Counted from the first letter of the stretch, positions 53,520-61,918 are shown. The stretch: 64,000 nt of DNA from Flavobacterium sp. KACC 22763 (GCF_028736155.1 NZ_CP117879.1:3286001-3350000); one strand, 5' to 3'. Notes: generated from the sequence alone by a model not told the origin. Made by a program: numbers and translations.

Positions 53520-53578
53520 CAAAGGTAAATCAATTTCTATTTTTTTTGTTTACCTTTATTTGTACAAATTTAAACAAA
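53520..53578. promoter_or_regulatory. Divergent btuF/CWC operator
   Basis: TTTGTTTAC (53545-53553) and TTAAACAAA (53570-53578) match the crtI and tetR sites, with the same 16-base spacer and one arm mismatch. TACCTTTG (minus strand, 53520-53527) is a consensus -7 element for btuF. AAAGGTAAA (53521) and TTTACCTTT (53549) are a second inverted pair, and ATTTGTACAAAT is a palindrome inside the spacer. Confidence 0.7.
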
Positions 53579-53592
53579 TAGCCTTTTATTTA

Positions 53593-53955
53593 ATGAGTGC
53601 ACCAAAAACAAAAATTTGCTCCAGTTGTGAAGCCGCTTTTTCATGCGGAGACATTTCATCTGAAAATAAGTGCTGGTGTAATGATTACCCTCCTATTTTC
53701 AACCTTGCCGACGGAGGTGACTGCCTTTGTCCTCTATGTTTTAAAGAAGCTTGCGAAGATAAAATCGATGCTTACATTGAAACTTTAACCCCAAAAAAGG
53801 CACTTAATAATAAAGCTATGCAATTACCCAAAACCGACAATCTAATTGAGGGAATCGATTTTTATATCGAAAATGGCAATTATGTCTTTAAAACTTGGTT
53901 TCATCTAAAAAGAGGAACCTGTTGCGGAAATAATTGTCGACATTGCCCTTATTAA
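53593..53955 (+). CDS. Cysteine-rich CWC protein with DUF5522-like C-terminus
   Basis: 120 residues. The N-terminal half holds CSSCEAAFSCGDIS ... CWCNDYP (CWC family). The C-terminal half holds FYIENGNYVFKTWFHLKRG followed by CCGNNCRHCPY, typical of DUF5522. Fifteen or so Cys suggest zinc binding. The ATG at 53593 follows the operator by 14 bases; earlier in-frame codons lie in btuF. The function is unknown, and position links it to B12 uptake. Confidence 0.82.
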   Translation: MSAPKTKICSSCEAAFSCGDISSENKCWCNDYPPIFNLADGGDCLCPLCFKEACEDKIDAYIETLTPKKALNNKAMQLPKTDNLIEGIDFYIENGNYVFKTWFHLKRGTCCGNNCRHCPY

Positions 53956-53956
53956 A

Positions 53957-54056
53957 GAGTTATGAGTTATAAATTATGAGTTATGAGTGAGTAGCTCATA
54001 ATTTAATTTATAAATTGCCAAACAAAACTCATAACTCATAATTCAAAACTTATAAT
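53957..54056. repeat. AGTTATGAGTTAT / ATAACTCATAACT inverted repeat
   Basis: GAGTTATGAGTTATAAATTATGAG near 53957 is mirrored by CTCATAACTCATAATTCAAAAC near 54030, giving a potential long hairpin between the CWC gene and cobU. Related words occur before trmL. Confidence 0.7.
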
Positions 54057-54064
54057 TAATAAAA

Positions 54065-54574
54065 ATGATTTACTTAGTAACTGGTGGCGAACGTTCTGGA
54101 AAAAGTGGTTATGCACAGAAACTTGCTTTAGAACTTTCCGGCTCTCCTATATATGTAGCAACTGCCCGAAAATGGGATGCTGACTTTCAAAATCGAATTG
54201 ATCGCCATCAGCAGGAAAGAGACGAACATTGGACGAATATTGAAAAAGAAAAATATTTAAGTGAAATTGATTTTTCTGGAAAAACTGCCCTAATTGATTG
54301 TGTAACGCTCTGGCTGACTAATTTTTTTATCGATACTAAAAATGATGTCGCATTAAGCCTAGAAGAAGCAAAAAAAGAATTTCTTGCCATTGCAAAACAC
54401 AAAAATGCTAATATCATTATTGTAACAAATGAAATTGGCATGGGGGTTCATGCGGAAACGCATATCGGAAGAAAATTTGTTGAGCTTCAAGGCTGGATGA
54501 ATCAATTTCTTGCGACAAATGCCCATGAAGTGGTATTGATGGTTTCTGGAATTCCGGTTAAAATAAAAGGATAA
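54065..54574 (+). CDS. cobU: Adenosylcobinamide kinase / adenosylcobinamide-phosphate guanylyltransferase
   Basis: 169 residues. The P-loop is LVTGGERSGKSGYAQKLA. The guanylyl-acceptor His lies in RIDRHQQERDEHW, and VTNEIGMGVHAETHIGRKF completes the family pattern. It phosphorylates and guanylylates adenosylcobinamide for cobalamin salvage. No CbiP or CbiB is visible, so this cluster supports salvage rather than full synthesis. Confidence 0.95.
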   Translation: MIYLVTGGERSGKSGYAQKLALELSGSPIYVATARKWDADFQNRIDRHQQERDEHWTNIEKEKYLSEIDFSGKTALIDCVTLWLTNFFIDTKNDVALSLEEAKKEFLAIAKHKNANIIIVTNEIGMGVHAETHIGRKFVELQGWMNQFLATNAHEVVLMVSGIPVKIKG

Positions 54575-54586
54575 ATTCCAATACAA

Positions 54587-54715
54587 AAAATTCCAAATTC
54601 CAATAAATTGAAACGAAATTCCAAGTTTTAAACTCCAAATTTCAAAGCTATGCTTTATCTTTACTAGAATCTTTCCTTTTTCAGATTTGGAATTTGGAAT
54701 TTAAAAAATTGGAAT
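54587..54715. repeat. AATTCCAAATTCCAAT / TTTGGAATTTGGAATT inverted pair
   Basis: AAATTCCAAATTCCAATAAATT near 54590 and TTTGGAATTTGGAATTT near 54686 flank about 80 bases between cobU and the bluB-cobT fusion. The same family forms the terminator-like hairpin at 31226. Confidence 0.7.
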
Positions 54716-54723
54716 TTAAAGAA

Positions 54724-56403
54724 ATGAGCAATTTAGACGATATATTAAAATCACGCCGCGACACACGACATTTTACTGCCGACGAAGTTCCTGATCACGT
54801 AATTGAGAAAGCTTTACAGGCTGGACATTGGGCTCCGTCTGTAGGACTGACCGATGCTACAAGATATTATCTCATTAAATCTCATGAGGTTAAAACGTCT
54901 ATTAAAAAGCTGTTTTTAGATTACAATAAAAAAGCCGAAGAACTTACTGATAATCCAGAACAAAAAGAACTTTACAGGTCCCTTAAACTAGAAGCAATCG
55001 AAGAAGCACCAATCGGACTTATAATAGCTTATGACCGTTCCGTTTTAAATCAATTCACAATTGGAACAATTGGCAGTAACGAAGCCGTGAAATTCAGTTC
55101 GGTTTGTGCTGCGCAAAACATCTGGCTTTCGCTTACAGAACAAGGTTACGGAATGGGTTGGGTTTCAATTCTTAACTATTATCAGTTTAAAAAAATTCTC
55201 AATTTACCCGAAAATATAGAACCGCTTGGCTATTTCTGCATCGGGAAACCAGCAACCAATTATAATAATCAGCCAATGCTGCAGCAATTGCATTGGAAAC
55301 AAAAATCAGAAGCTCCCATTTGCACAGAAATCAAAGAAATTCATCAAATAAATGTTTCTTCTTTCGATTTTCAATCAGAAAACAAAATCCAAAATAAAAC
55401 CGATTTCTACACCATTTTACAAGATAAAATAGATTCTAAAACAAAACCTGTTGGTTCTTTGGGAACATTAGAATCTTTGGCTTTCCAAATGGCAACGGTT
55501 TTTGAAACTTTGAATCCAAAAATCGAAAAACCTAATATTGTAGTTTTTGCTGCCGATCACGGAATTGCCAATCATGGCGTAAGCGATTATCCGCAAGATG
55601 TCACGCGACAGATGGTCAATAATTTTCTAGATGGCGGTGCTGCTATAAACGTTTTTTGCAATCAGAATAATATAGAATTATCAATTGTAGATTCGGGTGT
55701 TAATTATGATTTTCCAACCAATGCAAAATTAATCGATGCAAAAATTGCCAAAGGAACTCAGTCTTTTCTTCACGTTCCTGCAATGAGCGAATCTGAAGTG
55801 CAGTTATGTTTTGAGAAAGGAAAATCAATTGCTGAAAATATCGCAAAATCTGGCTCGAATTGTATTGGTTTTGGAGAAATGGGAATTGGAAATACTTCTA
55901 CCGCTTCTGTTTTAATGAGTATTTTAACAGGTTTCCCTATTGAAGATTGTGTCGGAAAAGGAACTGGAGTTGAAAACGAAAAACTGCTCCTAAAACAAAA
56001 TTTACTCAAAAAAGCAATTGAAACCTATTCTGGTCAAGCCGAAATACTATCGCAACTCTCCTATTTTGGAGGTTTTGAAATTCTTCAAATGGCTGGCGGA
56101 ATGCTGGCTGCTTTTGAAAACAAAATGCTGATTCTTGTTGACGGTTTTATTTGCACTGTCGCGTACTTGATTGCTTTTAAAATAAATCCGAATATCAAAC
56201 AAAATGCTGTTTTCTGTCATTGTTCTGCCGAAAAAGCGCATTCAGAATTGCTAAATTATTTAGAAGCAAAACCTATTTTAAATCTTGATTTGCGTCTAGG
56301 AGAAGGAACTGGCTGTGCCATTGCATTTCCGATTTTAAAATCGGCTGAGGCTTTTTTGAATGAAATGGCTAGTTTTGAAAGTGCAGGTATAAGTAGGAAA
56401 TAA
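54724..56403 (+). CDS. cobT: BluB-CobT fusion: dimethylbenzimidazole synthase and its phosphoribosyltransferase
   Basis: 559 residues. Residues 1-200 are a BluB nitroreductase-fold flavoenzyme (SRRDTRHFTADEVPDHV, FGYFCIGKPA region), which makes 5,6-dimethylbenzimidazole from FMN. Residues about 220-559 are CobT (KPVGSLGTLESLA, FAADHGIANHGVSDYPQDV, GFGEMGIGNTSTAS, catalytic Glu in LRLGEGTGCA), which forms alpha-ribazole phosphate. The start at 54724 fits the BluB N-terminus; an upstream TTG lies in a repeat. The fusion couples making the lower ligand to activating it. Confidence 0.93.
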   Translation: MSNLDDILKSRRDTRHFTADEVPDHVIEKALQAGHWAPSVGLTDATRYYLIKSHEVKTSIKKLFLDYNKKAEELTDNPEQKELYRSLKLEAIEEAPIGLIIAYDRSVLNQFTIGTIGSNEAVKFSSVCAAQNIWLSLTEQGYGMGWVSILNYYQFKKILNLPENIEPLGYFCIGKPATNYNNQPMLQQLHWKQKSEAPICTEIKEIHQINVSSFDFQSENKIQNKTDFYTILQDKIDSKTKPVGSLGTLESLAFQMATVFETLNPKIEKPNIVVFAADHGIANHGVSDYPQDVTRQMVNNFLDGGAAINVFCNQNNIELSIVDSGVNYDFPTNAKLIDAKIAKGTQSFLHVPAMSESEVQLCFEKGKSIAENIAKSGSNCIGFGEMGIGNTSTASVLMSILTGFPIEDCVGKGTGVENEKLLLKQNLLKKAIETYSGQAEILSQLSYFGGFEILQMAGGMLAAFENKMLILVDGFICTVAYLIAFKINPNIKQNAVFCHCSAEKAHSELLNYLEAKPILNLDLRLGEGTGCAIAFPILKSAEAFLNEMASFESAGISRK

Positions 56404-56461
56404 CTTTCTTTTAAGATTTAAAGTTCATAGCTTTGAATTTCTAATTGAAATTACTTATTAC

Positions 56462-56893
56462 ATGCCTTTTACAAAAGTTTATATTCATTGTGTCTGGAGT
56501 ACCAAAAATAGATTCCCGTTTTTAAATACAATTAATCTTCGTCAAAAAGTATGGCATCACATACAAGAAAATGCTTTAAAAAAGGAAATTTATCTTGACT
56601 TTATTAGTGGCCATTCTGATCATTGTCATTGTTTAATTTCACTGGGAAATAATCAAACTATACAAAAAACAATACAATTATTAAAAGGCGAATCTTCATA
56701 TTGGATTAATAAAAATCAGTTAACTAAACATAAATTCGAATGGCAAGATGAGTATTTTGCTGTTTCAGTTTCAGAATCTATTGTAGATAAAGTTCGGGAT
56801 TATATTAAAAATCAGGAAGAACATCATAAAAAGAAAACATTTCAAGAAGAATATGATGAATTTATGATCAAATTTGGGTTTAAGCATTTATGA
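56462..56893 (+). mobile_element. REP-associated tyrosine transposase (IS200-like HUH enzyme)
   Basis: 143 residues. The N-terminus VYIHCVWSTKNRFPFL and the HUH motif DHCHCLISL (His-Cys-His) belong to the Y1 transposase family; the catalytic Tyr lies in VRDYIKNQEEHHKKKT. RAYT proteins cut single-stranded DNA at REP hairpins. REP-like palindrome pairs lie immediately downstream. It separates bluB-cobT from cobS. Confidence 0.9.
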
Positions 56894-56897
56894 AAAA

Positions 56898-57079
56898 TTT
56901 GGCTAAAGCCTCATTCTTTGACATTTTCTCAACCTCCAGATAAATCTGGAGGCAATTCAAAAAAAGAGTACGATTAAATTTTGAAAAAGAAATACTAATA
57001 GATTTACAAATACAAACTGAATTGCCAACATCTTTAGATGTTGGTTTAATATTGACACCCAAAAAGGGCTTTAGCCAAA
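56898..57079. repeat. REP-like palindrome pair, block 1
   Basis: Outer arms TTTGGCTAAAGCC (56898) and GGCTTTAGCCAAA (57067-57079) enclose two hairpins: CCTCCAGAT-aa-ATCTGGAGG (56933-56952) and CCAACATC-ttta-GATGTTGG (57025-57044), each next to CAATTC or GAATTG. Confidence 0.85.
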
Positions 57080-57146
57080 TAGCCCTAGTCAAATGAAATA
57101 TGACAAATTTTATAGTCAATTTTGAATGTAAGCAATCTCAAGAAAA

Positions 57147-57298
57147 TTTGGCTAAAGCCTTTCTTAATACATATAAACAAACCAACATCTAAAGATGTTG
57201 GCAATTCATAGAAATCTTTTTTTTCAAAATTTTATTTTGAATTGCCTCCAGATTTATCTGGAGGTTATAAATTTGCTTCCAAAGAAGCTTTAGCCAAA
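57147..57298. repeat. REP-like palindrome pair, block 2 (inverted copy)
   Basis: The same outer arms and hairpins in reverse order: TTTGGCTAAAGCC (57147), CCAACATC-taaa-GATGTTGG, GAATTG, CCTCCAGAT-tt-ATCTGGAGG, then GCTTTAGCCAAA (57287-57298). Block 2 is roughly the reverse complement of block 1. It ends 13 bases before cobS. Confidence 0.85.
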
Positions 57299-57311
57299 TA
57301 ATCACAATCAA

Positions 57312-58097
57312 ATGAAAAAAGAACTGCACATTTTCTTCACCTGTTTAATGTTTTACACCAGAATTCCGTGTCCAAAAAACATTACGCATCATCCAGATTA
57401 TTTAAATAAAGCCACAAGATATTTTCCTTTTATTGGATGGATTGTTGGGAGTATTTCCTTTCTGACTTTTTATCTTTTTTCATTTTTTCTTTCAACAGAA
57501 ATTGCTGTTATTTTAGCGATTATTGCTTCTATTTTAACAACAGGAGCTTTTCACGAAGACGGATTTGCCGATGTCTGTGATGGCTTTGGCGGAGGCTGGA
57601 CTAAAGAAAAAATCTTGATGATTATGAAAGATAGTGCCATTGGTGCTTATGGAGCAATCGGATTGGTTTTACTTTTTTTATTAAAATTCAAATTGCTTTC
57701 AGAATCTATTTTACTTTTTACTAATAACATTTCACTAATTTTCCTTTTATTTATTTCCGCGCATTCTTTGAGTCGTCTGGCAGCAATCAGCATTATTTTT
57801 ACACACGAATATTCTCGTGATGATGCTTCGAGCAAAAGCAAACCTATTGCCAAACAATACACTTGGAAAGAAATTTTTGGTTCTTTCTTTTTTGGATTAA
57901 TTCCGCTGATTGTATTTTCTTATTTCAATTTGAAATTTCTTCTTGCTATAATTCCTGTTTTTATAACTCGATATTTTCTAGCGCGTTATTTTCAAAAATG
58001 GATTGACGGTTATACAGGAGATTGTCTTGGAGCGACACAACAGGTTTGTGAAGTGGTATTTTATTTAAGCATTTTATTTTTATGGAAATTTATTTAG
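57312..58097 (+). CDS. cobS: Cobalamin synthase (adenosylcobinamide-GDP ribazoletransferase)
   Basis: 261 residues, six or more membrane helices. HEDGFADVCDGFGGGWTKEKIL, MKDSAIGAYGAIGL and the late DGYTGDCLGATQQVCEV are the family motifs, with the Asp-rich metal site. It joins GDP-cobinamide and alpha-ribazole to make cobalamin in the membrane. It overlaps cobC by 16 bases. Confidence 0.96.
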   Translation: MKKELHIFFTCLMFYTRIPCPKNITHHPDYLNKATRYFPFIGWIVGSISFLTFYLFSFFLSTEIAVILAIIASILTTGAFHEDGFADVCDGFGGGWTKEKILMIMKDSAIGAYGAIGLVLLFLLKFKLLSESILLFTNNISLIFLLFISAHSLSRLAAISIIFTHEYSRDDASSKSKPIAKQYTWKEIFGSFFFGLIPLIVFSYFNLKFLLAIIPVFITRYFLARYFQKWIDGYTGDCLGATQQVCEVVFYLSILFLWKFI

Positions 58098-58615
58098 TTC
58101 GCCATACCGAAACTGTCTGCGAAAAAGGAATCTGTTACGGGCAGTCAGACGTTGATATTGCTGAACCTTTTGATGAAATTTTTGGCAGAATTATTTCTAA
58201 ACTTCCTTCTGAGGCAATTATCTTCTCAAGTCCGTTAAAGCGCTGTGTTATTTTAGCTAAACATATTCAAGAAAATATCAAAACTATTTCTTATCAGGAA
58301 GACGAACGCTTAAAAGAAATGAATTTTGGAGATTGGGAATTGAAAAGCTGGAACGATATTCCGTCTGAAGAACTCAATCCATGGATGGAAGATTTTGTAA
58401 ACATAAAAGTTTCAAATGGAGAATCTTTTGTAGAACTGCATAAAAGAGTTGGTGACTTTTTATCTGAAACCATTTCAAAAATAAATCAGCCAATCGTTAT
58501 TGTTGCTCATGCCGGAATCATCAGAAGTGTCTTATGCCATCAGAGTTCACTGCCATTAAAGGAAGCTTTCAATAATAAAGTTGATTTCGGAGAAGTTATA
58601 AAAATCGATTTTTAA
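58082..58615 (+). CDS. cobC: Alpha-ribazole phosphatase (histidine phosphatase family)
   Basis: 177 residues. The catalytic RHT motif is in YLVRHTETVCEKGICYGQSDV, the second Arg in SSPLKRCV, and the late His in VIVAHAGIIRS. Family members dephosphorylate alpha-ribazole 5'-phosphate or cobalamin phosphate. The overlap with cobS and the pathway neighbours set the assignment; a general phosphoglycerate-mutase-like phosphatase is less likely. Confidence 0.92.
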   Translation: MEIYLVRHTETVCEKGICYGQSDVDIAEPFDEIFGRIISKLPSEAIIFSSPLKRCVILAKHIQENIKTISYQEDERLKEMNFGDWELKSWNDIPSEELNPWMEDFVNIKVSNGESFVELHKRVGDFLSETISKINQPIVIVAHAGIIRSVLCHQSSLPLKEAFNNKVDFGEVIKIDF

Positions 58616-58654
58616 TGCAAATAATTTATAATTTTTCATGAAACGCAAAACAAA

Positions 58655-58687
58655 TTTGAATAATCAATATTTTTAACTTTATCTTTG
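58655..58687 (+). promoter_or_regulatory. Promoter of the riboswitch-btuB transcript
   Basis: TTTG at 58655-58658 and TATCTTTG at 58680-58687, 21 bases apart, fit the consensus. It lies just upstream of the riboswitch. Confidence 0.8.
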
Positions 58688-58697
58688 CAGCAAATTA

Positions 58698-58880
58698 AGG
58701 TTGTGTTTTTGATTTAAAAATACATTAAAAGGGAATCAAGTAAATTCTTGAGCTGTACCCGCAACTGTAAGCTAAGTTCAAAACGAATGCTTGCTGTTAA
58801 CTACAAACCACTGTCACGCCTTGCGTGATGGGAAGGTAAACAGCAAGACGCAAGCCAGGAGACCTGCCTTTGTAACAATT
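58698..58880 (+). ncRNA. Cobalamin riboswitch
   Basis: In order: AAGGGAAT, GAGCTGTACCCGCAACTGTAA, ACCACTGTC ... GGGAAGGTAAACAGC and the B12 box GCCAGGAGACCTGCC (58854-58868), all conserved elements of the AdoCbl/MeCbl riboswitch. It is followed by btuB. In the family, cobalamin binding reduces translation or transcription of the uptake genes. Confidence 0.97.
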
Positions 58881-58913
58881 TATCGAACTCTCGGGAAAAA
58901 GAGTGAAGAATTT

Positions 58914-60767
58914 ATGACTTTAAAACGACTTTTTGCTTTTTGCTTATTTGTAATGTGTCAGATTATTTCGGCGCAAAACGATTCTATTACCAGTCTTAAA
59001 GAAGTATTGGTTTCAGACAAAAATTTAAAATCCTATTCGGTTTCACAATCTGTTTTAAAACTAAATGACTCTGTTATTAGTAAAAACGAAGCTCTTTTAA
59101 CCGATTTATTAAACTTTAATTCTACGATTTACTTTAAAGAATATGGTCGCGGAATGTTATCTACGGTCGCTTTTAGAGGAACAACTTCTTCTCAAACAGC
59201 AGTAATTTGGAACGGAATAAACATCAATTCTCAAATGAACGGAAGCACCGATTTCAACACAATTTCGGGTTCAGATTATAATTCAATAAGTGTAAAAGCA
59301 GGTGGCGGAAGTGTTATTTACGGAAGTGGTGCAGTTGGAGGAACGGTGCATTTAAACAACGATTTGTTATTTTCTAATCGTTTTGAGAATAATTTAAGAC
59401 TAGACTATGGCAGTTTTAATACGATTGGTATTAATTATAAAACTTCTATTTCTAACAAAAAATGGAGTGCTCAAATCGGACTTTCGAAAAATAGTTCGAC
59501 TAACGATTATAAATATCTGAATCAGTACAACTGGAAAGGCGAACAGCGCTGGAATCAAAATGGGCAATATGATGTTATTACCCTAAGCGCCAATGCTGGT
59601 TATAAAATTAATGCCAAAAACATTCTAAGATTATACACCCAAAGCTCAAATACAGATAGAAATACTTCTTTAGTGTCCGAATCGGAAATGAAAAGTAAAT
59701 ATGTTAATGGTTTTAATAGAAACTTACTAGAATATGACGGTAACTTTGGGAAGTTTACAACCAATTTAAAAACCGCTTATATTTTCGAGAACTATCAGTA
59801 TTATGCAGATAATTCGAGTAATATTTATACTTACGGAAAAACTGAAAGCTTTATCACAAAAGCAGATTTAGGATATCAATTATTCAAATCATTGCAAGTC
59901 AACGGAATTTTGGACTATAATCGAACGAAAGGATATGGTTCTGGTTTTGGTGATAATGTAAGAGAAATAAGTTCTGCAGCTTTACTTATTAAACAAGATG
60001 TTTCTGCTGACTGGAAAAATGAATTCGGTGTTCGCAAAGAATTTACGGACAATTATAAATCTCCTGTTTTGTTTTCCGTTGGTTCTTCTTATCAGTTTGG
60101 AAAACTATACAATTTGAAATTGAATGTATCACGAAATTTCAGGATTCCAACTTTTAATGATTTGTATTGGGAAGAAGGCGGAAATCCAAACTTAAAACCT
60201 GAAAGCTCTTATCAGGCTGAAATAGGAAATATTTTTACTTTTCAAAATTTTAATATATCGCAGACCTTTTATTACATGAAAATAAAAGATTTGTTGAGAT
60301 GGGTTCCTGGAACAAATGGTATCTGGATGCCACAAAATACAGACAAGGTAAATAGCTATGGAGCTGAAACATTGTTGGGCTGGAAAAAAAGTTTTGGAAA
60401 AAACAACTTGACAGCAAATGCAACTTATGCTTATACAGTTTCGGAGAATGTTGAAACTAAAAAACAATTGTTTTTTGTTCCTTTCAATAAAGTAACGGCA
60501 TCTGTTGCTTATTCAAGAAAAAACCTTTCTGCGTATTATCAATTTCTTTATAATGGCTTTGTCTATACACAATCTGACAACGATCCTGAGAAAATTGTTG
60601 ATGCCTACAACGTATCAAACATTGGAATTGATTACGATTTTAAACTTTTATCATCTTTCAAAGTAGGATTTCAAGTTCTAAATCTTTGGAATACATTTTA
60701 TCAAAGTTTAGAATACAGACCAATGCCAGGAAGAAATTTTAATTTGTACTTAAACCTTAAATTTTAA
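58914..60767 (+). CDS. btuB: TonB-dependent vitamin B12 receptor
   Basis: 617 residues from the ATG after the riboswitch. A signal peptide (MTLKRLFAFCLFVMCQIISA) leads to the plug domain (SVSQSVLKLNDSVI ... GRGMLSTVAFRGTTSSQTAV) and a beta-barrel ending YLNLKF with terminal Phe. It imports cobalamin across the outer membrane using TonB energy. An open frame extends back through the riboswitch and is rejected as coding. Confidence 0.93.
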   Translation: MTLKRLFAFCLFVMCQIISAQNDSITSLKEVLVSDKNLKSYSVSQSVLKLNDSVISKNEALLTDLLNFNSTIYFKEYGRGMLSTVAFRGTTSSQTAVIWNGININSQMNGSTDFNTISGSDYNSISVKAGGGSVIYGSGAVGGTVHLNNDLLFSNRFENNLRLDYGSFNTIGINYKTSISNKKWSAQIGLSKNSSTNDYKYLNQYNWKGEQRWNQNGQYDVITLSANAGYKINAKNILRLYTQSSNTDRNTSLVSESEMKSKYVNGFNRNLLEYDGNFGKFTTNLKTAYIFENYQYYADNSSNIYTYGKTESFITKADLGYQLFKSLQVNGILDYNRTKGYGSGFGDNVREISSAALLIKQDVSADWKNEFGVRKEFTDNYKSPVLFSVGSSYQFGKLYNLKLNVSRNFRIPTFNDLYWEEGGNPNLKPESSYQAEIGNIFTFQNFNISQTFYYMKIKDLLRWVPGTNGIWMPQNTDKVNSYGAETLLGWKKSFGKNNLTANATYAYTVSENVETKKQLFFVPFNKVTASVAYSRKNLSAYYQFLYNGFVYTQSDNDPEKIVDAYNVSNIGIDYDFKLLSSFKVGFQVLNLWNTFYQSLEYRPMPGRNFNLYLNLKF

Positions 60768-60771
60768 TATA

Positions 60772-61830
60772 ATGAAATTAACTAGATTATTTTTAGCAGC
60801 ACTTAGCGTTTCGCTTCTTGTTTCTTGTTCTAATGATGATGACTCCAATGATCCAAAAGGAGTTTATGATAATGGTATTTTCATCTTAAACGAAGGAAAT
60901 TTCACTGATGGCGGTTCTGTTTCTTTCGTTAGCGACGATTTAAATACTTTCACAAAAGATGTATACAATACTGTAAATGGTTCTGATTTTGTTGGAAAAT
61001 ATCTTCAAAATATATTCTTCGATGGAGATAAAGCATACATCATTGCTGGCGGTTCTAATGTTATAAATGTTGTAAATCGTTATACATTTAAACTTGTAGC
61101 AAAAATTGAAACTGGTTTAATTACTCCACGATATGGTGTTGTAAAAGACGGAAAAGCTTATGTAACTAATGCTAATACGTATTGGTCTAAAACAAACCCT
61201 GCTGGTAACACTGATGATTTTATCGCCGTTATCAACTTAGCTACAAATAAAGTAGAATCTACAATTGCGCTAAATACAACTGCTAACCACATTGAAGTTT
61301 ACAACAATAAACTTTATGTAACTGAACCTTACAACAATGACAAATTACTTGTAGTGAATACCGCAACAAATAAGCTTGAAACTCCTGTAAATCTTGGTCT
61401 GGGAGCAGATACAATGGAAATTAAAGATGGTATTTTGTACGTAATTAGAAGCACATACGGAGAAAGAAGCGAAATTGTAAAAGTAAAATTATCTGATAAT
61501 TCTATCAGCAAAATTACTTTCCCTGAATCTCTTGACGGAGTTAAAAATCTAGACATTAACAACAATAAAATCTACTATACTCTAGAAACTGCGGTTTATG
61601 CTATAGACTATACTGCAACATCAGCTTCTACAACTCCTATTTTCCAATACAGCTCAACTTCTGAGTATGGAAAAATGTATGGTTTTGCGGTAAAAAATGA
61701 TAAAATCTTTATTGCAGATGGTGGTGATTTTGCTTCAAGCAGTAAAGCATACATTTATAATTTAAGCGGAAGCTTATTAAAAGAATTAACTGTAGGTGTA
61801 GGTCCAAACGGATTCTACTTTAACGATTAA
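60772..61830 (+). CDS. BtuG-like surface lipoprotein (YncE/DUF5074 beta-propeller)
   Basis: 352 residues. The lipobox LLVSC is followed by an acidic SNDDDSND stretch, like the export signal that sends Bacteroidota lipoproteins to the cell surface. The rest is a beta-propeller with repeated units (IAGGSNVINVVNRYTFKLV, ITTNANT-like, LYVTEPYNNDKLLVVNTATNKL). In Bacteroides thetaiotaomicron the beta-propeller lipoprotein BtuG binds B12 tightly on top of BtuB; this gene follows btuB by four bases under the same riboswitch, so the same role is likely. Confidence 0.83.
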   Translation: MKLTRLFLAALSVSLLVSCSNDDDSNDPKGVYDNGIFILNEGNFTDGGSVSFVSDDLNTFTKDVYNTVNGSDFVGKYLQNIFFDGDKAYIIAGGSNVINVVNRYTFKLVAKIETGLITPRYGVVKDGKAYVTNANTYWSKTNPAGNTDDFIAVINLATNKVESTIALNTTANHIEVYNNKLYVTEPYNNDKLLVVNTATNKLETPVNLGLGADTMEIKDGILYVIRSTYGERSEIVKVKLSDNSISKITFPESLDGVKNLDINNNKIYYTLETAVYAIDYTATSASTTPIFQYSSTSEYGKMYGFAVKNDKIFIADGGDFASSSKAYIYNLSGSLLKELTVGVGPNGFYFND

Positions 61831-61864
61831 TTTTACAATTAGAATTAGTTTTTGTTTTTTTTTA

Positions 61865-61900
61865 TGGAAAAGGCTTTCAGTGATGAAAGCCTTTTCTATT
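61865..61900. terminator. Terminator between the BtuG-like gene and the S41 peptidase gene
   Basis: GAAAAGGCTTTCA and TGAAAGCCTTTTC form a perfect 13-bp stem with loop GTGA; the genes converge here. Confidence 0.9.
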
Positions 61901-61918
61901 TAATTGGATTTTATTATT

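Noticed and set aside
54694-54723. Earlier TTG start for the BluB-CobT protein
   Set aside because: The added residues come from the AATTCCAAATT repeat; BluB proteins begin near the ATG at 54724.
58791-58913. N-terminal extension of btuB through the upstream region
   Set aside because: It runs through the cobalamin riboswitch, and a proper signal peptide begins at the ATG at 58914.
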